Assembly: GCA_964344185.1 (NCBI GenBank)
Contig: CAYFMN010000004.1
Span: 109,188 to 173,187 of the forward strand
DNA: 64,000 nucleotides
Direction: 5' to 3'
Source of the DNA: JAJDAT01 sp964344185
Lineage (GTDB): Bacteria > Nitrospinota > Nitrospinia > Nitrospinales > JAJDAT01
Position 1 is the first letter of the stretch. Every line of letters begins with the position of its first letter. The notes under the pieces were generated by a model. The model had not been told where the DNA came from. It worked only from the letters and a program-made list of their open reading frames with translations, and made no database searches. A program made the position numbers and the translations under genes. Of the stretch, positions 9,412-17,359 are shown in pieces.

Positions 9412-9432
9412 TTAGTCCAAAAACAGGACTAA
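9412..9432. promoter_or_regulatory. Perfect 7-bp hairpin upstream of the small membrane protein gene
   Basis: TTAGTCC and GGACTAA flank a 7-base A-rich loop. There is no T-tract on either strand that would make it a terminator. It lies 59 bases before the next start codon, and a possible promoter (TTGCCG, 16 bases, CATAAT, about 9367-9394) lies just upstream of it. Could be a 5'-UTR stem or an operator. Confidence 0.3.
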
Positions 9433-9490
9433 TTAATAATAATTTCACAAAATTATTAAATAATTTAGCTCACACAAAAACTAATAATTA

Positions 9491-9847
9491 ATGCTTTCGG
9501 AAATTTTTTCCAGGATTGATAATTCTTCCCCAATTATGTGGGCTATCTGGGCGATTGGTTTCCATATAATCAATACTGCGCTTGGGATTTATATGACGCT
9601 TACGGGTAGGAGAAAGTGGGCTAAAACGGCCCACAGAGCGTTATTTGTATCAATAATCGTTTGTTTGCTAGCTTTTATCGTCTTTTATTACTTCGAGCAC
9701 AGAGTAGGAATTATGGATTATGCAGTTATAATCTATTTCATTGCAGCTATTCCAGCGAGCAAACGACAACCACCAATGATCCATGCATTTGTAGCGACTG
9801 TGGGGTTGACGCTACTACCTCTATTAATTTTGCTAAAATTTATCTAA
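9491..9847 (+). CDS. Small integral membrane protein, hypothetical
   Basis: 118 residues with four likely membrane segments (about 15-38, 48-68, 73-89 and 97-117) and short basic loops (TGRRKW, ASKRQ) that suggest cytoplasmic sides. No family recognised. It converges with the ferredoxin gene, 42 bases away. Confidence 0.65.
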   Translation: MLSEIFSRIDNSSPIMWAIWAIGFHIINTALGIYMTLTGRRKWAKTAHRALFVSIIVCLLAFIVFYYFEHRVGIMDYAVIIYFIAAIPASKRQPPMIHAFVATVGLTLLPLLILLKFI

Positions 9848-9889
9848 CAGAGGTTTTGAAGGAATTTTTTGTGGAAGTGATTTAACTAA

Positions 9890-10195
9890 TCAATCTTTAA
9901 TGGCAGCTTTAATAACTATATCGCCATAAACTTTTGTCCTACAACCCAACTTTTGGTTAGGGCCTACTTTTTGAAGTTTTTCAAAAAAGGATTGAGGATC
10001 TACATTTTCCATTGGCTCAACTTCAATCAAACAAGTGCCACAAAGCCCCAGACCTCTACAGTTCATCATGGCATTTAGGCCTTTGTAAATTTCCAAATCT
10101 TTATATTGGACAGCCTGACGCAAATTAGCGCCATAACCTACTTTTATTGTATTTGACTCGCCGGTTTCGGCATTTTCAACCGTAATTTTTGGCAT
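9890..10195 (-). CDS. 2Fe-2S ferredoxin
   Basis: 101 residues, beta-grasp ferredoxin. Cluster ligands are C46, C52 and C55 (NCRGLGLCGTC, C-x5-C-x2-C, the adrenodoxin-like spacing) and C85 (KLGCRT). It is a soluble one-electron carrier. It lies 116 bases downstream of cysNC on the same strand, so it may be the last gene of the sulfur-activation unit or have its own promoter. No sulfite or APS/PAPS reductase is present nearby to name as its partner. Confidence 0.88.
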   Translation of the reverse strand: MPKITVENAETGESNTIKVGYGANLRQAVQYKDLEIYKGLNAMMNCRGLGLCGTCLIEVEPMENVDPQSFFEKLQKVGPNQKLGCRTKVYGDIVIKAAIKD

Positions 10196-10311
10196 CGCGC
10201 AGACAACTCCTCATGTTATTGGATCGACCCGGATTTTAAGGGGAAAGAATACTCAAATCGGAGTCTCTTTGCAACCTAGTTGACCAAAAAATCGAAATAT
10301 TTTTATAACGC

Positions 10312-12135
10312 CTAAATTGAATAATTATGACCGGTTAATATCTTTTTTTCTTTCAAATAATCGTAAATCTTATTTACCGCTTCTTTTTCGTTTTCCACGT
10401 CGCTTGTAGTTAAAAACATTCCTTCAAAAGCGCTTTTTGGCTCTTCTTTTCCAACGTGAATTTCAATTAAAGGACAAGGGTCTATAATTAATTCTATATC
10501 TGAATGATCTTCTTGATTGAAAACATTAGTCGTTGAAATAATAATATGCCCCGCATCCAAGAAAAGTCGAGCCACTTCCCCAAATCGGCGTAACGGTTCG
10601 CCTGCAGAGTTTTGAGCCTCGCTTTCCAAATCAGCGCCAACACCTAAACGAACATTTCGACCATCCAAAAGATAACTCTGAAAATTATTCTTAAAAATCT
10701 TTTCCTCCAGGGATTTCGCAAGTTTAGCTTTGCCAACGCCAGACTCGCCAACAAACAATACTAACGCCGCTTGATGCCCATTTCTATAGGCTCTCTCAGC
10801 AGCCCCAATATTGCTTTTAACCCAATTAAAATCTCGATTTCTAACTTCGCTACGTAGTTTATCTTTATCGGTGGAAGCTGAATAGGTCGTAACAATACCG
10901 CCTCCGCATACATCGTACTCGTCTACAATCACAAACCGACCCGTTTCCGGAATCGACCCAAAAAGATCAAAAGCAATTGGCCGTTTGGTTTTTAAAGTAA
11001 CTTCCGCAACATCGTTTTTTACAAGATAATCCTGGCCTTCTAGCGGCTCCAGAGTGGATGCGTCAATAACCTTTTTAAATTCAACAATTTCACATTCAAC
11101 TTCTTCAGTGGTTAATTTTATCTTATACTCTCTTCCTTTTTCGAAATGCCTTGATCCCATCCAAAATACGTTCACGTCAAAAGTTGTCGAAACAATAGGG
11201 CTTTCATCGGGAAGACTGGCCACTTCGCCACGTTCTACAAAAATCTGCTCATCGAGAGTAACGCCAATGGACTGTGTAGCCGTCGCGATTTTCGGTTGTT
11301 CGGGAACACTCCAAGCTTCAATTGTTTTAACGCGAGCTCTCTTTAAAGAAGGAGAAAATACCAGCTCGTCTCCAATATTTAAGGTCCCAGACTCAACTCT
11401 ACCTGCAATAATTCGACGTTGATCAAACTTGTAAACATCTTGAACCGGCAATCGAAATGGCAAATTATCTTTTGGTTTTTGCTTTTCAAATTGATCCAGC
11501 ATTTCTAAGACTGTCGGACCTTCATGCCATTTCATATTTTCGCTTGAAGTGGCGATATTATCCCCTACTTTTGCGGCAACAGGAATGAACATCTTTGGTT
11601 CAATGCCCATAGAGGTTAAAAACTCTGTATAAGCGGTTTTAATCTTATAAAAAACTTCAGGATCATAATCGACAAGATCCATTTTATTGACCACCACCGC
11701 TACTTGAGTTAGCCCCAACAACTTTAAGATATAACCATGCCGTCGGCTCTGCTCTTGAACGCCTTCATAAGCGTCGATCAATAATAAAGCGCCCTCGGCG
11801 CTGGCCGCTCCCGTAACCATATTTTTCAGGAATTCTTTATGTCCTGGAGCGTCGATAATTACATAATGCCGTTTTTGTGTATTAAAAAATATTTGCGAGG
11901 TATCAATTGTAATTCCTTGGTCTTGTTCTTCCTCTAAAGCGTCTAAAAGAAAAGCAAACTCAAAAACTTTTCCTTGTCGGTCGCAAATATCTTTTGTAAA
12001 TTGAAGCTTACCTTCAGGTAAACTGCCGGTATCCGCTAAAAGTCTTCCCACCAAAGTGGATTTTCCATGATCGACGTGGCCAACGATGACCAGTCGCATT
12101 AACTCTCGGGAAGGTCCCCCGCCGTTCGATTCCAT
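10312..12135 (-). CDS. cysNC: Sulfate adenylyltransferase GTPase subunit with degenerate APS-kinase domain
   Basis: 607 residues. The N-terminal EF-Tu-like GTPase of CysN has GHVDHGKST (19-27), DAPGH (95-99) and NKMD (150-153), followed by beta-barrel domains to about residue 430. It drives ATP sulfurylase (APS formation) with CysD. The C-terminal ~150 residues align with APS kinase (CysC), but the Walker A reads GESGVGKAK (463-471) without the Ser/Thr that follows Lys. The usual DGDNVRHGL is DGRNVRLGV (from 491), and the ISPFR-type motif is replaced by ISTTN (533-537). Kinase activity is therefore doubtful. The ATG abuts the cysD stop directly (12135/12136). Confidence 0.9.
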   Translation of the reverse strand: MESNGGGPSRELMRLVIVGHVDHGKSTLVGRLLADTGSLPEGKLQFTKDICDRQGKVFEFAFLLDALEEEQDQGITIDTSQIFFNTQKRHYVIIDAPGHKEFLKNMVTGAASAEGALLLIDAYEGVQEQSRRHGYILKLLGLTQVAVVVNKMDLVDYDPEVFYKIKTAYTEFLTSMGIEPKMFIPVAAKVGDNIATSSENMKWHEGPTVLEMLDQFEKQKPKDNLPFRLPVQDVYKFDQRRIIAGRVESGTLNIGDELVFSPSLKRARVKTIEAWSVPEQPKIATATQSIGVTLDEQIFVERGEVASLPDESPIVSTTFDVNVFWMGSRHFEKGREYKIKLTTEEVECEIVEFKKVIDASTLEPLEGQDYLVKNDVAEVTLKTKRPIAFDLFGSIPETGRFVIVDEYDVCGGGIVTTYSASTDKDKLRSEVRNRDFNWVKSNIGAAERAYRNGHQAALVLFVGESGVGKAKLAKSLEEKIFKNNFQSYLLDGRNVRLGVGADLESEAQNSAGEPLRRFGEVARLFLDAGHIIISTTNVFNQEDHSDIELIIDPCPLIEIHVGKEEPKSAFEGMFLTTSDVENEKEAVNKIYDYLKEKKILTGHNYSI

Positions 12136-12942
12136 CTACATGTATCCCTTCGCTCTTAATTTTTGCATCGCATACGTATCTTCTTGATCTTGAGCTCGCC
12201 CCGATCTTTCTGAAGTCGCAACGTTTTTCAATTCTTCAATAATTTCAGGAACCGTCTTCGCAGTTGATTCAATAGATCCTGTGCAAGGCGCACAACCTAA
12301 AGATCGAAATCGTTTACCCTCTCCCTTATCAAAATAGAGATCAATAATTGGAATTTTCTCACGTTCAATATACTCCCAAACGTTCAATTCCGTCCAATGC
12401 AATAGTGGATGAACACGAATGTGAGTCCCTTCCGCAAAAGTCGTTTTGAACTGATCCCACAACTCAGGCGGTTGATCTTTAAAATTCCATTCGAAGTTTT
12501 TATCCCTTGGAGAAAAATACCGTTCTTTGGCTCGGGTACCTTCCTCATCGCGACGAATTCCCAAAATTAACCCTGTATAGTTTTTTTCTTCCATAACGGC
12601 CGTTAGCCCATTGGTTTTCAAAGCTTCGCAACAAACTATTCGGCCCATCTCATGGTTCATGCCTTCTTCCAAGGCCTTTTTATTCTGACCAACCACCAGG
12701 TTCAATCCCCATTCTTTAGCCTTCTTATCTCTATATTCGATCATCTGCGGAATTTTATAACTGGTATCAATATGAACAAGAGGTATCGGAACGTGACCAA
12801 AAAAAGCTTTACGGGCTAACCACAACATTACGGTCGAATCTTTGCCTATAGACCACAGCATGGCCAAGTTTTTAAAATTCTTATAAGCTTCTCTAAGTAT
12901 GAAAATACTTTGATTTTCTAATGCGTCTAAATGATCTGCCAT
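12136..12942 (-). CDS. cysD: Sulfate adenylyltransferase subunit 2
   Basis: 268 residues, PP-loop nucleotide-binding subunit of ATP sulfurylase. SIGKDSTVMLWLARKAF is the PP-loop (about residues 32-48). IPLVHIDTSYK, RRDEEGTRAKER, and LGCAPCTGSI are CysD signatures. It transfers AMP from ATP to sulfate with energy from the CysN GTPase. It ends immediately before the cysNC start and begins 19 bases after the DUF2851 gene, so all are probably one transcript. Length is a little shorter than E. coli CysD but complete. Confidence 0.95.
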   Translation of the reverse strand: MADHLDALENQSIFILREAYKNFKNLAMLWSIGKDSTVMLWLARKAFFGHVPIPLVHIDTSYKIPQMIEYRDKKAKEWGLNLVVGQNKKALEEGMNHEMGRIVCCEALKTNGLTAVMEEKNYTGLILGIRRDEEGTRAKERYFSPRDKNFEWNFKDQPPELWDQFKTTFAEGTHIRVHPLLHWTELNVWEYIEREKIPIIDLYFDKGEGKRFRSLGCAPCTGSIESTAKTVPEIIEELKNVATSERSGRAQDQEDTYAMQKLRAKGYM

Positions 12943-12961
12943 TGTATTATTTTAAAAAAAT

Positions 12962-14503
12962 TTAAGAAAAATGACGTTTCACCACGTCTGGGAAACGACA
13001 TTGTGAGCAGTTATTTTTATTCTGAGCGCAATAATCTTGAAACACTTGCATCAAACCTTGCGTTTGTTTATCGGTTTTTAACAAACCCAACAAACGTTTA
13101 TCCTCGCCCAAAACAAACCGTTTCATAAATCTTATAGACTTATTGTCTACCGGTTTATTTCCAGATTCATAAAGAATTTTTAACGCGTACTCTAAAACTT
13201 CTGACTTACTTGCGCGGGCGTATATCAAACCTAATGGAATCGCTATATTGACGGTAATTTCCCTGGAACGCGCAACACCAATCGGTTTTTGAGCGGAAGT
13301 TAGCTCCTTACCCCCCGGCGTATAATGCAACTCCCAATATCCCGGCGAATCAACGCAGAAAAACTCAAAAAAAGGTTTGAAAAGTCGATTATTATACCCT
13401 TTTTTTTCTCCCTTTGAAATCGCGGATTTAAATAAGGTTAAAAAATCCTCAAACATCCCGCTCTCAAAATGACCAACTATTAAATTGGCCAAAGCCGCAA
13501 TTCGTCTGTAAGGATAATTTGCAGGGCGGTTTCCTTTAAATTTCCAAATTTCTTTAGACAAGGGTGAAGTTTCAATTTTCTTCTCATATTTTCTCCACAA
13601 ATCGAACAATTTTTCAAAATATTTCCTATCTTTTTGAGAAATTTCCTCCTTCTTTATGGAATTAAATGGAAATAACCCCGAAACTCCAAAAAGAATTGCC
13701 TGAACGTGAACACTTTTTTCAGCTTGATCAACTTCTTCAGGTAAAAGTTCCTTTAACTTTGCTAAAGTAACGGTTGAAGCGAGGGTTTGAAAAGGCTTTT
13801 TGTTGCTTGGATAACCTAAAGCCTCAGCAACGCCCTCATAAAAAGTTTGCTCATAACCATCGATTATAACTCGATCATGGAATCGATCCATCTTAGACAA
13901 AATACGAGCTTCGCCTGCAGAATCTAATAAATGGGAAAGTTTTTCTTCGGAAAGGCTATTAATAGGCTCGTGGCACAAACCAAAATTAAATTCATTAAAA
14001 ATGGGATAACTATCAAAATCAAGACTTTCAGTTAACTCAAGAATGCCCTTTTCTAAATAGTTTTTTAACTCCAACTCGTAAACCGGTTTGGTTGCTTTGG
14101 AGTTAACCTTTTTGCCCGACTCTTTGCTTTTCCACATAAAAACATGCAAAATCACATTATTGTAATCGGGATTTTTACCATGCCGATGTCGATCCCAATC
14201 AACGGAATGGACATGGAGCTCCACATCGCCAGTTAACAAATTACCGTTAATTCGAATTCGAGCGGAAGAAAAATCAGGCCCGGAACTCCCGAAGTTCCAA
14301 AATCCTGGAGACTCAATTTCTATCTTTTCGCCAGTTACGGTATAGAGAGGGGCAGGTTTAAAAAGCTGGTCATTCCAAATACAACGAATGACTTTCTCAG
14401 GAACCCTGATCTTATTTTCTTCCTCACGGACTTCAAGTTTCGAAAACGAACCCGCGACCTTCAGGTAATAATCTGTGAATAGAGCTTCTTCAACCTTTAT
14501 CAT
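12962..14503 (-). CDS. DUF2851 family protein
   Basis: 513 residues. The N-terminal segment GSSGPDFSSARIRI, GDVELHVHSVDWDRH and YNNVILHVF is the characteristic DUF2851 block with conserved His and Asp residues. The C-terminus has a small Cys cluster (CAQNKNNCSQC near residues 493-503). The function of this family is unknown; the conserved His/Asp block would suit a metal-dependent enzyme, which is inference. Its ATG overlaps the cysS TGA by the ATGA arrangement (14500-14503), implying translational coupling, and cysD follows after 19 bases. Confidence 0.8.
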   Translation of the reverse strand: MIKVEEALFTDYYLKVAGSFSKLEVREEENKIRVPEKVIRCIWNDQLFKPAPLYTVTGEKIEIESPGFWNFGSSGPDFSSARIRINGNLLTGDVELHVHSVDWDRHRHGKNPDYNNVILHVFMWKSKESGKKVNSKATKPVYELELKNYLEKGILELTESLDFDSYPIFNEFNFGLCHEPINSLSEEKLSHLLDSAGEARILSKMDRFHDRVIIDGYEQTFYEGVAEALGYPSNKKPFQTLASTVTLAKLKELLPEEVDQAEKSVHVQAILFGVSGLFPFNSIKKEEISQKDRKYFEKLFDLWRKYEKKIETSPLSKEIWKFKGNRPANYPYRRIAALANLIVGHFESGMFEDFLTLFKSAISKGEKKGYNNRLFKPFFEFFCVDSPGYWELHYTPGGKELTSAQKPIGVARSREITVNIAIPLGLIYARASKSEVLEYALKILYESGNKPVDNKSIRFMKRFVLGEDKRLLGLLKTDKQTQGLMQVFQDYCAQNKNNCSQCRFPDVVKRHFS

Positions 14504-14814
14504 TTAACCTTCCAGACAGTTCCATCGGGAGTGTCTTCTATTGTCACGCCCATCGCAATCAGAGCATCTCTTGAAGCGTCAGCCTTAGCCCAATCCTTTG
14601 CGGCCCTCGCAGCGTTACGCTCTGCAATTAGCGATTCAATCTTTTTCGTATCGAGAGCTAAATCGTCTATCTTTTTCTTTTGAGATCGCGTTTTAAAATC
14701 GGATGGCAAAGCTGAAAATAAACCCAAAGTTTCTATAGCTAGTCTAAAAGCCTTTAATCTCCCCACAAATTCGCTCACTGCGGCTTCTTTAGAGTTTATC
14801 GCCAAATTAGTCAA
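14500..14814 (-). CDS. cysS: Cysteinyl-tRNA synthetase, C-terminal fragment
   Basis: Encodes the end of CysS: the DALR-type helical region and the family's closing block (RNAARAAKDWAKADASRDAL, then GVTIEDTPDGTVWKVK). It is the continuation of the gene whose 5' part lies at 14976-16058. The leading TTG at 14812-14814 is not a real start; the frame runs on upstream into sequence unlike CysS. The stop overlaps the next gene's ATG (ATGA). Confidence 0.88.
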   Translation of the reverse strand: MTNLAINSKEAAVSEFVGRLKAFRLAIETLGLFSALPSDFKTRSQKKKIDDLALDTKKIESLIAERNAARAAKDWAKADASRDALIAMGVTIEDTPDGTVWKVK

Positions 14815-14975
14815 AGATTTGTTTAGGGTTGTATTAACTACAGGAACTATATCATCGATAACAGTTATTATAGTATCATTAGTTCTGGTATTACCAGAAG
14901 TATCATTTACCCAAGCAGTGAAGTTAATTACACAACCAGCAGCACAACTAACTGTTATATTTTGGNNNNNNNNNN
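14815..14975 (-). other. Scaffold gap (Ns 14966-14975) and apparently foreign Ig-like sequence inside cysS
   Basis: Ten Ns interrupt cysS. On the cysS strand, the ~150 bases after the gap translate in frame to NFTAWVNDTSGNT...TVIDDIVPVVN, which is typical of extracellular Ig-like or HYR repeats and has no counterpart in CysS. Meanwhile the expected CysS residues following DDDFNTA (about 25-30 residues of the helical domain) are missing. The likely explanation is chimeric contig-end sequence, with the true junction close to 14810-14815. Confidence 0.8.
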
Positions 14976-16058
14976 AGCCGTATTGAAATCGTCGTCCATG
15001 GCCGCTTCAAATTTTTCTAAAAACGAACTTTCTTTCCAATTGTCTGGAATTCCAGCGTCAGACTGTGATTCCCAAGCTTCAGCTGCTTCCAGAAAATCGT
15101 AAAATCGATGAACCGTTTTCCCTGTTTCCTCTAAAATTTGGTCAGTAAAATCAATAGGACTCCTATAATGAGCAGAAAGCAGAAAAAATCGTAACACCTC
15201 CGGATCGCATTGTTCGTAAATATCTCTTAATGTGAAAAAGTTACCTAGAGATTTAGACATCTTCTCCTGATTCACATTTACAAATCCATTGTGCATCCAA
15301 TATTTGACGGGAGCGCATCCCGTAGCTCCATGAGATTGCGCGATTTCGTTTTCATGATGGGGAAAAACCAAATCTTTTCCGCCGCCATGTATATCAAAAG
15401 TTTCTCCCAAATACCGACGATGCATCGCTGAACATTCTATATGCCATCCAGGCCGACCTTGTCCCCAAGGGCTTTCCCAGAATGGTTCTCCAGGCTTACT
15501 CTTTTTCCAAAGCGCAAAATCCATCGGGTTTCGTTTACGCTCGTCAACCTCAACACGAGCCCCCGCCTCCAAATCTTCTATCTTTTTTCTCGAAAGCTGC
15601 CCGTAATCTTTGAAAGATTCGATAGCGTAATAAACATCGCCATCTAATTCATAAGCCATATCTTTTTCAATCAGGCTTTCAATCAAGTCAAACATCTGTT
15701 GGATATTTTCAGTAGCTTTAGGTTCTTCTGTGGGGAGAGCAATATTGAGCTTGCCTAAATCTTCGTAAAAGGCCTTTATATATGTTTCCGTAATTTCCGT
15801 CCATGGAACATTACGTTCATTAGCGCGATTGATTATTTTATCGTCGATATCAGTGAAGTTCCTGACATAAGTAACCTCAAAATCTTTATATTTTAAATAT
15901 CTATACACGACATCAAAAGCAACTGCCGAGCGACCGTGACCGACATGACAATAGTCGTAAACTGTTACGCCACAGACATACATCCCCACTTTACCTTCGT
16001 GGACTGGAACAAATTCCTCTTTTTGACCTGACAGGGTGTTATAAACTCTTAAACTCAT
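14976..16058 (-). CDS. cysS: Cysteinyl-tRNA synthetase, N-terminal part (interrupted by gap)
   Basis: About 361 residues of class I CysS, which charges tRNA-Cys. Seen: C29 and the HVGH (38-41) form of the HIGH motif, zinc ligands C209 (ECSAMHR) and H234 (FPHHENE), KMSKS at 266-270. The reading stops at DDDFNTA, where the Ns begin; the 3' end of the gene is at 14500-14814. Being first in a unit with DUF2851, cysD and cysNC links cysteine charging with sulfate activation. A 15-base match to the end of the dispersed repeat overlaps the bases just before the ATG (16059-16073). Confidence 0.93.
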
Positions 16059-16268
16059 GAACCTCTAATAATTACTTCTTACTTAAAGCTTTTTTTGAGA
16101 AACAACTTCAATCTATTTACGCTTTAAAAATAATAATATCAAATTAGCATCCTATATGAATCCAGTCAAAAAAAGCTAAGATATTATAAGAGAGCTTTAA
16201 ATAGTTTTAAGCTAGGAAATAGCTAGAATGCTAATAAAGAAAAACAGGAGGGAGAGAAAGGCCCCGGA

Positions 16269-17228
16269 TTACGAGGCCAAAATAGCGTCTACTTTTTTGC
16301 AGGTGTTTTCTACGTCTTGGGCGGATTTGTTAAGAGCGTCCATTTCCTCATCGGTCAGCTTTAATTCGATGATGGAATCAATACCAGTGGTGCATAATTT
16401 AACTGGAACGCCAAAAAAGATGTCTTTCCAACCATACTCTCCCTCCAAATAAGCGGTACAAGGCAAAATTCGTCGTTTATCGCGGAGGATAGCTTCTATC
16501 ATTCGAACAACAGAAGCTCCAGGAGCCATAAATGCGCTACCGGTTTTTAATAACTGAACTATTTCCGCGCCGCCTTTTCGAGTTCGGTCAACCACTCGCT
16601 CGATCTGTTCTTCCGTCATTAACTCGGTAATAGAAATACCTGAAACCGTCGTGTACCTGGGTAAAGGAACCATTGAATCGCCATGTCCGCCAAGAACCAT
16701 CGCGTCAACATCCACTAATGAGCAATTGAGTTCGAGCGATACAAAGGTACGCAAGCGAGCAGAATCCAAAACTCCTGCCATCCCAAAAATCCGGTTTTTT
16801 GGCAACCCTGAGACTTTTTTGGCCATATAAACCATAGCGTCCAAAGGATTGGAAACGACAATTATTATTGGTTCTTTGGAGTGCTCCATTATTTGCTCGG
16901 TAACGGATCTCACAATTTTGGCGTTGATAGCGACTAAATCGTCGCGGCTTTGCCCTGGTTTCCTTGGCAATCCGGCAGTGATAACCACTATATCTGAGTT
17001 CGCCGTATCCTTATAATCATTAGTTCCCGTAACCAGACTATCAAAAACTTGAATACAACCTGATTCTTGCAAATCAAGCGCTTTTCCCTGAGGAAGCCCT
17101 TCGACGATATCGATAATCGTCACATTACCCAAATTTTTATAAGCAAGTAATTGGGCAACTGTAGTTCCTACTTGACCTGCACCCACAACGGTAATTTTTG
17201 GACGAACATTTAAACAATTAGAATTCAT
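16269..17228 (-). CDS. mdh: Malate dehydrogenase
   Basis: 319 residues from the ATG at 17228; the frame is open to a GTG at 17249 but the ATG has an AAGG a few bases upstream. Rossmann VVGAGQVGTT binds NAD. The mobile-loop GLPRKPGQSRDDL has the Arg pair that marks malate rather than lactate dehydrogenases, and GGHGDSMVPL carries the catalytic His. It belongs to the LDH-like MDH group. It interconverts malate and oxaloacetate in the TCA cycle. It lies downstream of icd on the same strand, 131 bases from it, with a strong hairpin between. Confidence 0.95.
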   Translation of the reverse strand: MNSNCLNVRPKITVVGAGQVGTTVAQLLAYKNLGNVTIIDIVEGLPQGKALDLQESGCIQVFDSLVTGTNDYKDTANSDIVVITAGLPRKPGQSRDDLVAINAKIVRSVTEQIMEHSKEPIIIVVSNPLDAMVYMAKKVSGLPKNRIFGMAGVLDSARLRTFVSLELNCSLVDVDAMVLGGHGDSMVPLPRYTTVSGISITELMTEEQIERVVDRTRKGGAEIVQLLKTGSAFMAPGASVVRMIEAILRDKRRILPCTAYLEGEYGWKDIFFGVPVKLCTTGIDSIIELKLTDEEMDALNKSAQDVENTCKKVDAILAS

Positions 17229-17263
17229 AAGCCAATACCTTAATGTCACCTTATTTAGGTTCC

Positions 17264-17303
17264 CGCGCTCTCAATAATTTAATAATAGATTGTTGAGAGC
17301 GCG
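17264..17303 (-). promoter_or_regulatory. 11-bp perfect hairpin between icd and mdh
   Basis: CGCGCTCTCAA (17264-17274) pairs perfectly with TTGAGAGCGCG (17293-17303) around an 18-base AT loop. No T-tract follows on the minus strand, so it is not a classical terminator. It could protect or process the icd-mdh transcript or act as a protein site. Confidence 0.55.
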
Positions 17304-17359
17304 TGGAAATTCAAAAATGCGACCTATCTATAAACATTGGCCGCACCTAATACGGACAA

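Noticed and set aside
14500..14814. Separate 104-residue gene
   Set aside because: Its sequence is the C-terminal end of CysS; the apparent start is a TTG inside a frame that continues upstream.
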